Made by a program: the position numbers and the translations under genes
DNA from: Streptomyces abikoensis
Lineage (GTDB): Bacteria > Actinomycetota > Actinomycetes > Streptomycetales > Streptomycetaceae
Assembly: GCF_014648775.1 (NCBI RefSeq)
Contig: NZ_BMRT01000001.1
Span: forward strand, 744,001-808,000
Length of the DNA stretch: 64,000 nucleotides
Reading direction: 5' to 3'
Shown here: positions 42,793 to 50,398 of the stretch, piece by piece
Position numbering within the stretch: position 1 is the stretch's first letter
How the letters are laid out: each line of letters starts with the position of its first letter
Notes under the pieces: generated by a model
What the model was told of the DNA's origin: nothing
The model's database searches: none
The model's input: only the letters and a program-made list of their open reading frames with translations

Positions 42793-43819
42793 CTGTCCTC
42801 CCGGTGTGAGCTGTCGCGCCCATTGAAGTGCGCCGGGGCGGGACGCGCCACCGCGGGCCGGGCAGGAGCAGCAGCTTTCCGGTGGTCCGGCGCGACTCGA
42901 TGTCCGCGTGGGCCCGTGCCGCGTCGGCCAGGGCGTAGCGGCCTCCGACGCGCGGGGTGAGCTTCCCGTCGAGGATCAGGTCGAAGAGCTCTCCGGTCCG
43001 GCGGACCAAGGCCTCGCGGGTGGGCACGTGGTGGTGCACCACCGGGTAGGTCAGCAGGATGCTGTTGGGCAGGTCGGTCGGCCGGAGGGCCGGAACGCCC
43101 ATGAAGGGGCCGTAGTAGGCGTGCACCCCGTGCGGGCGCAGGGCGAGCTGAGAGGAGCGGAACGTCTCGCTGCCACCGCCGTCGTAGACGACATCGGCTC
43201 CCCGGCCGCCGGTCAACTCCCTGACCCGCTCCTCGAAGCCACGCCCGGACCGGACCAGCACATGGTCGGCTCCGGCCTCCTCGGCGACGGCGACCTTCTC
43301 CTCGCGGGAGACCAGCCCGATCACCTTGCCGCCACGTGCCTTGATCATCTGGGTGAGCAGCAGCCCCACTCCCCCCGCCGCCGCGTGCACCACGGCCGTG
43401 TCACCCGGCCCGATCGCGTAGGTCTCGGTGCTGAAGTGGCTGGCGGTCAGCCCCTGGAGCATCACGGCGGCCGCGGTCTCGTCCGCGATCCCGTCGGGCA
43501 CCTTGACCAGCGATTCGACGGGAACGGCGAGTAACTCCGCGTAACTGCCCGGATGATAGAACCACGCCACCCGGTCCCCGACGGCGAACTCCTCGACGCC
43601 GGCGCCGAGAGCGGTGACGTATCCCATCCCCTCGGCACCCAGGACCGCCGGAGCGGCCCACCCCGGTCCGCCCTGGGCGCGGGCCCCGACGTCCATGTAG
43701 TTCACTCCCGCGACACCGAGCCGGACGAGCACCTCACCGGGACCGGGGTCCGGGTCCGGAAGCTCGGTCCACCGCATGACCTCGGGGCCGCCGTGTTCCT
43801 CGATACGGATCGCGTGCAT
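42695..43819 (-). CDS. Zinc-free quinone oxidoreductase (MDR family) with extended C-terminus
   Basis: This NADPH:quinone reductase-like protein has RIEEHGGPEVMRWTELPDPDPG at the start, AAAGGVGLLLTQ (nucleotide-binding) and a normal family end at ESRRTTGKLLLLP. After that the frame continues for about 48 more residues of Arg/Gly-rich sequence and ends at 42695, inside the TetR gene. Family members are about 325 residues, so the usual stop seems lost or shifted and the tail is probably unstructured. It would reduce quinones or enones, and is likely redox-stress or drug responsive under the TetR regulator. Confidence 0.82.
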   Translation of the reverse strand: MHAIRIEEHGGPEVMRWTELPDPDPGPGEVLVRLGVAGVNYMDVGARAQGGPGWAAPAVLGAEGMGYVTALGAGVEEFAVGDRVAWFYHPGSYAELLAVPVESLVKVPDGIADETAAAVMLQGLTASHFSTETYAIGPGDTAVVHAAAGGVGLLLTQMIKARGGKVIGLVSREEKVAVAEEAGADHVLVRSGRGFEERVRELTGGRGADVVYDGGGSETFRSSQLALRPHGVHAYYGPFMGVPALRPTDLPNSILLTYPVVHHHVPTREALVRRTGELFDLILDGKLTPRVGGRYALADAARAHADIESRRTTGKLLLLPGPRWRVPPRRTSMGATAHTGRTGVVDPQGRRDQAAHHRGGRGGDPGPGSFLPAA

Positions 43820-44019
43820 GTGGGCACCTCTCTGTGCGAATCAGCGCGAACGAGCGCGTGGTGAAGTGATCCGCCGAGCACGGTAGGCAGCCAGGATTGG
43901 ACCCACAAGTCCAAAGACCAGGAGGCCACCCAGGGGCCATGTTCGAGGGCGTGTTCAGCCAGGTGGCCGAGGGTGCCCAGCCCCTCTTGTCGGCCTGGGC
44001 CGGAACCGGCAAGTGCTCG

Positions 44020-45204
44020 TCACGCGAAGGCGCTGTGCCCGGTGACGGCCTTGCCGACGATGAGGGTGTTCATCTCCCGGGTGCCCTCGAAGGAGTAGAC
44101 GGCCTCGGCGTCGGCGAAGAACTTCGCGATCCCGTAGTCGAGGACGATGCCGTTGCCGCCGAAGAGTTCACGGGCCCAGGCCACGCACTCGCGCATCCGG
44201 GCGGTGGTGAACGCCTTGGCGAGGGCGGCCTGTTCGGCGCTGTCGCGGCCGGCGGCGGCGAGCTGGCTGAGGCGGACCACCATGCCGAACATGGCCGTGA
44301 TGTTGCCGAGCATCCTCACCAGCAGGTCCTGGATCAGCTGGAAGGCGCCGATGGGCCTGCCGAACTGCTCACGGTCGACGGCGTAGGCGCGGGCGAGTTC
44401 GTAGGCGCGTACCGCGACCGCCAGGGCCTGCCAGGCCACCCCGCCCCGGGTGCGGGCCAGGATGGCGGCGGTGTCGCGGAAACCGTCGACCCGCTGGAGC
44501 CGGTTGGCCTCGGGGACGCGCACCCCGTCGAGGGTGATGTCGGCGTTCTGCACGGTGCGGAGCGCGATCTTGCCCTCGATCTTGGTGGCCGTGAAGCCCG
44601 GGGTGCCCTTCTCCACCACGAAGCCCTTGACGTGGCCGTCGGCCGTATCGCGGGCCCAGACCACGACGAGATCGGCGAAGGTGCCGTTGCCTATCCAACG
44701 CTTGGCGCCGTCGAGGACCCAGGTGTCGCCCTCGCGCCGGGCGGTGGTGCGCATGCCGCCCGCGACGTCGGAGCCTCCCTCGGGCTCGGTCAGGGCGAAG
44801 GCGCCGATCTTCTTCATCGCGGCCATGTCCGGCAGCCAGCGGTCGCGCTGCTCCTTGCTGCCGCCCCCGTGGATGCTGCCCATCGCGAGCCCGGTGTGGA
44901 CTCCGGAGAACACCCCCAACGAGGCGTCGACGCGGTTGAGTTCCAGGTTGAGGAAGCCGGAGAACAGCTCGCTGCGGTGGCGGCCGTCGCCGTACTCGGG
45001 GTAGGCGTATCCGGCCAGCCTGAGCTTCGCGATCTTCTCGATCACCTCGAAGGGGAATTCCGCCCGTTCCCAGGAGGCGTCGAACAGCGGCTTGATCTCG
45101 CTCTCCAGGTAGTCGCGGACGGCGGCCAGCTCGGCCCGCTCGGCGTCGCTGAGCAGGTCGGCGTATCCGAAGAAGTCAGGGGTGGTGTTGGCGGGCTTGG
45201 GCAT
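44020..45204 (-). CDS. Acyl-CoA dehydrogenase (glutaryl-CoA dehydrogenase-like)
   Basis: This is a 394-residue FAD enzyme. FALTEPEGGSDVAGGMRTTA is the flavin/substrate segment, IGNGTFADLVVVWARD lies in the middle domain, and SFEGTREMNTLIVGKAVTG carries the catalytic Glu in a glutaryl-CoA dehydrogenase-like position. It should oxidise a short or branched acyl-CoA to the enoyl-CoA. It is the last gene of a leftward operon with CaiB transferase, crotonase, decarboxylase-like and 3-hydroxyacyl-CoA dehydrogenase genes, which together describe a CoA-ester degradation route. The exact substrate is unknown. Confidence 0.88.
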   Translation of the reverse strand: MPKPANTTPDFFGYADLLSDAERAELAAVRDYLESEIKPLFDASWERAEFPFEVIEKIAKLRLAGYAYPEYGDGRHRSELFSGFLNLELNRVDASLGVFSGVHTGLAMGSIHGGGSKEQRDRWLPDMAAMKKIGAFALTEPEGGSDVAGGMRTTARREGDTWVLDGAKRWIGNGTFADLVVVWARDTADGHVKGFVVEKGTPGFTATKIEGKIALRTVQNADITLDGVRVPEANRLQRVDGFRDTAAILARTRGGVAWQALAVAVRAYELARAYAVDREQFGRPIGAFQLIQDLLVRMLGNITAMFGMVVRLSQLAAAGRDSAEQAALAKAFTTARMRECVAWARELFGGNGIVLDYGIAKFFADAEAVYSFEGTREMNTLIVGKAVTGHSAFA

Positions 45205-45215
45205 GGGTGACTCCT

Positions 45216-45261
45216 GTACGTGAGGTTCAGTCGTTCTCGTACGTGAGGTTCAGTCGTTCTC
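45216..45261. repeat. Perfect 23-bp tandem duplication at the 3' end of the dehydrogenase gene
   Basis: GTACGTGAGGTTCAGTCGTTCTC occurs at 45216-45238 and again at 45239-45261. It copies the last codons and stop of the 3-hydroxyacyl-CoA dehydrogenase (END-stop) into the gap before the acyl-CoA dehydrogenase. The reading frames are not harmed. Confidence 0.93.
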
Positions 45262-46179
45262 GGCCCGGCGCAGCGCCGCGTCGAGCGCGAGCTGTTTGCG
45301 GTCGCGGAGGAGGGCACGTCGCCGGTACGCGTCGGGCCCGCTGCCGTAGGCGGCCTCCGTCTGGCCGACGAGCGTGGCGACGGCGGCGGCGTCCAGTTCG
45401 GGGTGGCCGAGGCGCTGCCAGCCCTCGGCGAGGCCGGGGCCGAGGTGGCGCATCATGTGCCGGATGCCGCCGGGGCCGCCGCCCAGGTGGAAGCTTTCGA
45501 AGGGACCGACGGCCGCGTAGCGGCCGCCCAGCGACGCCTTCATCACCGTGTCGAGTTCCTCCGCGTCGACCACGCCGCTGAGGACGAGGTGGATCGCCTC
45601 CTGGAGTACGGCGCCCTGCAGGCGGTTGGCCGCGAATCCGGGGAGTTCCTTGCGCAGTCGTACCGGCGTCTTGCCCAGTGCCCGGTAGAAGGCGATGGCC
45701 TCCTCCACGGTCCTCTCCGCGGTCCGCTCGCCCGGCACGATCTCCACGAGGGGGACGATGTGCGGCGGGTTGAAGGGGTGCGCGACCAGCAGCCGCGCGG
45801 CGGCCTCGTCCGGCAGCCGCTCGGCGATGCGGGTGGCGACGATGCCGGAGCTGGAGGTGGCGAGCAGCGCGCCGGCCGGGGCGTGGTGGGCGACGTCGGC
45901 GAAGAGCCGCTGCTTGAACTCCAGGTTCTCCGGGCCGTTCTCCTGCACGAGCCGCGCTCCGGCCACGGCCTCGGCCAGGTCGTGGGTGGTGCGGATACGG
46001 CGGCGCAGCTCCGTCGCGTCACTGCCGGGCAGTCCGGCGGCGAGCATCGGCAGTGCCTCGTCCACGGCCGCGTCCAGGTCGTCGCGCGGGTCGGTGACGG
46101 TCACCTCGATTCCGTGCCCGGCGAAGAGCGCGGCCCACGCGAGGCCGATGGTGCCGGCACCGACGACGGCGGCGGTCAT
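45250..46179 (-). CDS. 3-hydroxyacyl-CoA dehydrogenase
   Basis: This 309-residue protein has an N-terminal NAD fold (VVGAGTIGLAWAALFAGHG), LVQENGPENLEFKQ and LLATSSSGI, HPFNPPHIVPLVEIV (family signature with catalytic His) and a C-terminal helical domain (FAANRLQGAVLQEA). It resembles the carnitine 3-dehydrogenase/lambda-crystallin group more than the fused fatty-acid enzymes. The ATG at 46179 is chosen because the protein begins at the conserved MTAAVVGAG. It overlaps the decarboxylase-like gene by ATGA. Confidence 0.9.
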   Translation of the reverse strand: MTAAVVGAGTIGLAWAALFAGHGIEVTVTDPRDDLDAAVDEALPMLAAGLPGSDATELRRRIRTTHDLAEAVAGARLVQENGPENLEFKQRLFADVAHHAPAGALLATSSSGIVATRIAERLPDEAAARLLVAHPFNPPHIVPLVEIVPGERTAERTVEEAIAFYRALGKTPVRLRKELPGFAANRLQGAVLQEAIHLVLSGVVDAEELDTVMKASLGGRYAAVGPFESFHLGGGPGGIRHMMRHLGPGLAEGWQRLGHPELDAAAVATLVGQTEAAYGSGPDAYRRRALLRDRKQLALDAALRRAEND

Positions 46180-46931
46180 GAGGGTTCCTCCTCGGTCAGG
46201 TAGTCGTGGACGGGCACGGCCCGGTCCAGGGTGAGGTCCGTGACGATGTGGCTCGCCGAGACGACCTCGCGCACCGGCAGGTCGGCCAGCGGCGCCAGCA
46301 CGTGCGCGAAGAGCTGCAGCCGCGCGGGCCCGGTGTACGCCTCCTTGACCACCAGGTCGGTGATCCGTGTGCGGACGAGCTCGCAGACGCGCGGGGTGCC
46401 GTCGTAGTCCGGGACGGTCTTGAGCATGTACGCGGGCACGGCGATCGACTCGCGGGCGAGCTCCGGGTCGAGCGGGTGGTGCTTGTAGCCCATCGTGGCG
46501 GTGGCCACGCGTACGCTCCCGTAGTCCAGCGTGCCGACCAGCGCGGCGTGCTCGGCGTACAGGGCGGGTGTGCCCATCGCCTTGGGGTAGGCGCTCACCT
46601 CGCGGCCCGCGGCGGTGGCGGCGAAGCTGTCCAGGTACATCGCGTGCAGGTATTCGCCGCGCTCGTCCCCGAAACGCACCGGTATGGCCTGCCCGGCCTC
46701 GACGTACGGGCCGTAGGCGGTGGCGTCGCCCATCTTCATCACCTCGAACCGCACCAGCGGCTCGTCGGCGTCGACGCGCAGCGGTTCGGGCACGACGGCC
46801 CGCAGCGCCTCGGGGTCGGTGCGGTACACGATGCTCAGGTACTCGCGGTCGGTGAAGCGGACGGCGGCCGGGGCGTACGCGGGCGCCGTGGCGGGTGTGG
46901 TGATGGTTCGCAGGATCCGCGCGCGGTTCAT
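46176..46931 (-). CDS. Acetoacetate decarboxylase-family protein
   Basis: This 251-residue protein belongs to the ADC superfamily. SAYPKAMGTP carries the position of the Schiff-base Lys, and VYRTDPEALRAVVPEPLRVD and RFEVMKMGDATAYGPYVE are typical. It may decarboxylate a beta-keto acid or act as an aldolase/dehydratase, as several family members do. It is coupled on both sides (ATGA overlaps) to the dehydrogenase and the crotonase, so it likely acts on the keto product of that pathway. Confidence 0.85.
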   Translation of the reverse strand: MNRARILRTITTPATAPAYAPAAVRFTDREYLSIVYRTDPEALRAVVPEPLRVDADEPLVRFEVMKMGDATAYGPYVEAGQAIPVRFGDERGEYLHAMYLDSFAATAAGREVSAYPKAMGTPALYAEHAALVGTLDYGSVRVATATMGYKHHPLDPELARESIAVPAYMLKTVPDYDGTPRVCELVRTRITDLVVKEAYTGPARLQLFAHVLAPLADLPVREVVSASHIVTDLTLDRAVPVHDYLTEEEPS

Positions 46932-47692
46932 CGCCCGCTCCAGCGGGGTTCGCGCTTCTCGGTGAAGGCACGGACGCCTTCGGCGAAGTCGGCGGAGCGC
47001 AGGAGCGTGCCGATCTCGGCGGTCTGCGCGGCGAACGCCTCCGTTTCGGACGCGCCGTCCGCCCGTCGCACGGTCCTCTTGACCGCGGCCAGGGCCAGCG
47101 GCGCGTTGGCCGCGATCTCCTCGGCGAGCTCCAGGGCGGCCGGGAGGGCCCGGCCGTCGGGGGTGAGGCGGTTGACGAGGCCGAGTTCGCGGGCGCGTTC
47201 GGCGGTGACGGCGCGGCCGGTGAGGAGGAGTTCCATCGCCAGGTGGTGCGGGACGCGCCTGGGGAGCCGTACGACCCCGCCGCCGCCGGCGATCAGCCCG
47301 CGCTTGACCTCGGGGAGGGCGAAGCGGGCGCCCTCGGCGGCGACCACCAGGTCGCAGGCCAGGGCGAGTTCGAAGCCGCCGCCCAGGGCGTGGCCCTCGA
47401 CGGCCGCGATCAGCGGCTTGGCCGTACGCGCCTCGGCGAGCCCGGCGAAGCCCTTGCCGGGCACGGTCACCTGCTCGCCGCGGGCGGCGGCCTTGAGGTC
47501 CATGCCCGCGCAGAACGTGCCGTCCGCGCCGGTGAGGACCCCCACCCGCAGGCCGGGGTCGGCCTCCAGGCGGTCGATGGCGTCGGCGATGCCCCGGGCG
47601 ACCTCGGCGTCGACGGCGTTACGGGCCCGCGGCCGGTCGATGGTGACGACGAGGGCGCTGCCGACGGTTTCGGCGCGGACGCTGTCGTTCAT
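46928..47692 (-). CDS. Enoyl-CoA hydratase/isomerase (crotonase family)
   Basis: This is a 254-residue crotonase. ALVVTIDRPRARNAVD is the N-terminal strand, GADGTFCAGMDLKA the first oxyanion-hole segment, and AVEGHALGGGFELALACDLVVA the second, followed by FALPEVKRGLIAGGGGVVRLP. The Glu found in both hydratase positions of true hydratases is only partly recognisable, so isomerase or hydrolase activity is also possible. It is the second gene of the operon and overlaps both neighbours. Confidence 0.9.
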   Translation of the reverse strand: MNDSVRAETVGSALVVTIDRPRARNAVDAEVARGIADAIDRLEADPGLRVGVLTGADGTFCAGMDLKAAARGEQVTVPGKGFAGLAEARTAKPLIAAVEGHALGGGFELALACDLVVAAEGARFALPEVKRGLIAGGGGVVRLPRRVPHHLAMELLLTGRAVTAERARELGLVNRLTPDGRALPAALELAEEIAANAPLALAAVKRTVRRADGASETEAFAAQTAEIGTLLRSADFAEGVRAFTEKREPRWSGR

Positions 47693-48897
47693 GGCCGCAC
47701 CTCACCGTTGGTGAGCTCGCCGAGTACCTCGTCGGTGTGCTGGCCGGGCAGTGGCGCGTGCCGGCGCACCGAGGCGGGGGTGTCGGAGAACGCCAGCGGT
47801 ATGCCGATGACCCGGTAGGCGCCCTCGGTGGGGTGCTCGGCGACGTCCAGCAGGTGGCCTCCCCGTACGTACGGGTCCTCGGCGGCCTCGTCGAGCCGCA
47901 GCACGGGGCCGAAGGGGATGCTGTGCTTGGCGCACACCTCGGCCCACTGGGCGGTGGTCAGCCGGGGCGTCACCGTCTCCAGCAGCTCGGCCAGGGCCTC
48001 GCCGTCGCGCGTGGAGTCGATGAACTCGCCGTTGACGCGCGGGTCCTCGGCCAGATCGGGGCGTCCGGCGGCGGCGAACAGGTCGCGGAAGTTCTGCGGG
48101 GTGTACGGGATGACCATCGCCAGGCCGTCCTTGGTGGGACGGGCGCGGTGTCCCTTGTTCATGGACAGCGGGAAGCCGGTCGGTCCCATCGGCGGCTCGA
48201 AGACGCGGCCCTGAAGGTGCTCGACCAGGTTGAACGCCAGCAGGGTGTCCACCATGGGTATCTCGACGTGCTGCCCGCGACCGGTCGCGCGCTGGTGGAC
48301 GAGGGCCGCCAGCGCCGCGTACACGATCGTCAGCGCGGCGACCTTGTCGCCGAAGATGCTCGGCAGCACGACGGGCGCCCCCACGTCGCCCGCGCGCTGC
48401 GCGAGGTCGACGAGCCCGGAGGCGGCCTGCACCGTCTCGTCGTAGGCGGCCAGCCGGGCCCGGTCGGAGTCCGGGCGGAACCCCTGCGCGTGGGCGTAGA
48501 CGAGGCGGGGGTTGGCGGCGGCGAGGCTGTCGTAGTCCATGCCCAGGCGACGCAGGGCGTCGATGCGCATATTGGTGATCAGGATGTCGGCGGTGCCGAT
48601 CAGTTCCAGCGCGGTGGCGCGTTCGCGCTCGTCCTTGAGGTCGAGCGTGACGCTGCGCTTGTTGCGGTTGACGTTGAGGTTCAGGGGCGTCATGCCGGGC
48701 GTGCGGTGCAGCACGCCGATCCGGACGGTGTCGTTCGGCGACTCGATCTTGATGACGTCGGCGCCGAGGTCGCCGAGGATCTGTGCGGCGTAGGGCCCCA
48801 TGACGACGGTGGCCATGTCGATGACGCGCACTCCGGCGAGGGGCCCGCCGGGGGCGTCTTTATCTGTTGCTGCTGTCGCGGCTGTTGCGGATTCCAT
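47689..48897 (-). CDS. CaiB/BaiF-type family III CoA transferase
   Basis: This is a 402-residue CoA transferase: LAGVRVIDMATVVMGPYAAQILGDLGADVIKIE at the start, RNKRSVTLDLKDERE, and AAYDETVQAASGLVDL with the catalytic Asp. It would move CoA from a donor ester to a free acid and so start the CoA-ester pathway encoded downstream. The ATG at 48897 is preferred. It lies downstream of the LysR gene on the same strand, from which it is separated by a strong hairpin, so it probably has its own promoter in 48898-49004. Confidence 0.9.
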   Translation of the reverse strand: MESATAATAATDKDAPGGPLAGVRVIDMATVVMGPYAAQILGDLGADVIKIESPNDTVRIGVLHRTPGMTPLNLNVNRNKRSVTLDLKDERERATALELIGTADILITNMRIDALRRLGMDYDSLAAANPRLVYAHAQGFRPDSDRARLAAYDETVQAASGLVDLAQRAGDVGAPVVLPSIFGDKVAALTIVYAALAALVHQRATGRGQHVEIPMVDTLLAFNLVEHLQGRVFEPPMGPTGFPLSMNKGHRARPTKDGLAMVIPYTPQNFRDLFAAAGRPDLAEDPRVNGEFIDSTRDGEALAELLETVTPRLTTAQWAEVCAKHSIPFGPVLRLDEAAEDPYVRGGHLLDVAEHPTEGAYRVIGIPLAFSDTPASVRRHAPLPGQHTDEVLGELTNGEVRP

Positions 48898-49004
48898 CAC
48901 CACTCCAGTTCGAGGGCAATACGGGGAAGGGGATTCCCCGTTCGCATGGAAAACGCTAGTCCGGCGCGATGACGGAACCCAAGCGATCAGTGACACCGAT
49001 ACGC

Positions 49005-49041
49005 GAATAACGGCGTGACCGCAGCGGTCACGCCGTTATTC
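49005..49041. terminator. Perfect 18-bp inverted repeat after the LysR gene
   Basis: GAATAACGGCGTGACCGC-A-GCGGTCACGCCGTTATTC is a perfect palindrome of 37 bp. It begins 6 bp beyond the LysR stop (leftward), so it is probably its terminator. It also lies about 110 bp before the CaiB start, and its length and perfection would also suit an operator. Confidence 0.85.
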
Positions 49042-49047
49042 CGGCCG

Positions 49048-49983
49048 CTATTCCGGGCTCTCGCCGTCCTCGACGGGCGCGGCGAACACGGCCCCCGCCT
49101 CCCGCACCAGTCCGTGCAGATCACCGTCCGGCCGGGCCCGGTCGCGGCGCCACACGAGCCCGGTCGCCAGGGTGGGCGAGAAGTCCCGGAACGGCAGGAC
49201 GACACTCGCGCCCCTTCCTCCCTCGCCATTCGCCCCGCTATTTCCAGCACTGAGCAGCGTAATCCCGAAGACCGAACCGTTCGCCACGATTTCGCGCACG
49301 CTGGCGTAATCCCCGATATTGAGGCTGATCTCCTTATGAATTCCGGCGGCTTTCAGACGCACTTTGAGCTGGTCGAAATACGTGGGAAGCGTGCCGGGCG
49401 CGGAGGTCACATAGGTGTAATCGGTGAGCTCGCTCAGCGCCACCGAGCTCCGGCCGCCGAACGCGTCGGCCGGCAGCAACGCGCCCAGCGGCTCGTGCAG
49501 CAGCTCCAGCACCTCGATCCCGTCGGCGTGCACCGGCAGGTGCACCAGCGCCATGGCGAGGTCGCCACGCTGAACGGCACCGAGGAGGTTCCCGCTGTTG
49601 CCGGGCCAGCGCTTGACGTCGTACTGCTCGGCACACCGCGTCTCCAGCAGCGCGAGCCGCTCCCGCAACCGCGGGTGCAGGGCCGGCACCACCCCCACAT
49701 ACGCCGCCCGCCGCTCGGGCCCCAGCGCCCGGCGCAGCTGCCAGGGAATGTCGTCGAACCGCCCGAGCACGTCCTTGGCCGCCGGCAACAGCGCCGCCCC
49801 GGCGCGGGTCAGCGCCACACGGTGGGAGTCCCGGTCGAACAACCGCTGCCCGAGCTCCCGCTCCAGGTCCCGTATCCGCTGACTCAACGGCGAGGTAGCC
49901 ATGTGCAACTGCCGGGCCGCGCGGGAGAAACTCAGGTTCTCGGCGACGGCGACGAAATAGCGCAGATGAAAGATCTCCACCAC
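49048..49983 (-). CDS. LysR-family regulator
   Basis: This 311-residue protein has an N-terminal winged helix (MVEIFHLRYFVAVAENLSFSRAARQLHMATSPLSQRIRDLE split as helix, turn and wing) and a C-terminal effector-binding domain of the PBP2 type (VGVVPALHPRL, GDLAMALVHLPVH). It is placed just before the CoA-ester operon on the same strand and is its likely regulator, sensing a pathway acid or CoA ester. The start is GTG at 49983. Confidence 0.9.
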   Translation of the reverse strand: MVEIFHLRYFVAVAENLSFSRAARQLHMATSPLSQRIRDLERELGQRLFDRDSHRVALTRAGAALLPAAKDVLGRFDDIPWQLRRALGPERRAAYVGVVPALHPRLRERLALLETRCAEQYDVKRWPGNSGNLLGAVQRGDLAMALVHLPVHADGIEVLELLHEPLGALLPADAFGGRSSVALSELTDYTYVTSAPGTLPTYFDQLKVRLKAAGIHKEISLNIGDYASVREIVANGSVFGITLLSAGNSGANGEGGRGASVVLPFRDFSPTLATGLVWRRDRARPDGDLHGLVREAGAVFAAPVEDGESPE

Positions 49984-49989
49984 CGGACC

Positions 49990-50168
49990 CTATCCAGGGC
50001 ACGCGGGAGGCGACCCGGTGGCCGGGGGGATCACGCGGTCGTCGGCCGCCACCAGATACCAGGCCGCCTTGGTGTGCCATGCGGGTGCGACACGGCACCG
50101 TTGAGGGCGTCGACTCCCCAGTCCGGCCGCGCCCTCGCCGCCGACAGGACCTGTGAGTCGACCACGAA
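49990..50168 (-). pseudogene. Alpha/beta-hydrolase C-terminal remnant
   Basis: On the minus strand one frame gives AFVVDSQVLSAARA...WGVDALNGAVS. After a one-base frame change near 50085 it gives PAWHTKAAWYLVAADDRVIPPAT. Together these match the C-terminal part of the alpha/beta hydrolases common in Streptomyces, where WYLVATDDR precedes the catalytic Asp region. Both ends are missing. It appears to be a decayed fragment at the border between the LysR-flanked acyl-CoA locus and the NTPase region. Confidence 0.6.
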
Positions 50169-50398
50169 GGCAGCAAGTTCCGTCAGGATGGCGGGTGTGT
50201 GACACAGCGGTGACACGGCACGGTATCGCTGTAGGGCACCAAAGGGTCAGGAAACACAGATCCCGACCACGGCGGAATTGGCCGCGTGACGTGTGGCGCA
50301 AGCCAATCCCCAGTGAAAGCCTTGGGCCAGCCACCCAGCGAAGCTGCTTCAGCGCGCCTCCTTTGTCATCAGCGCGCGATAGCCGAGCCCAGCTACCG
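50169..50398. other. Intergenic stretch with no recognised feature
   Basis: With the preceding hydrolase remnant this makes a gap of about 415 bp between LysR and the giant NTPase. I see no credible gene, no strong terminator hairpin and no RNA gene in it. Overlapping ORFs here lack ribosome sites and have atypical composition. Confidence 0.5.
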
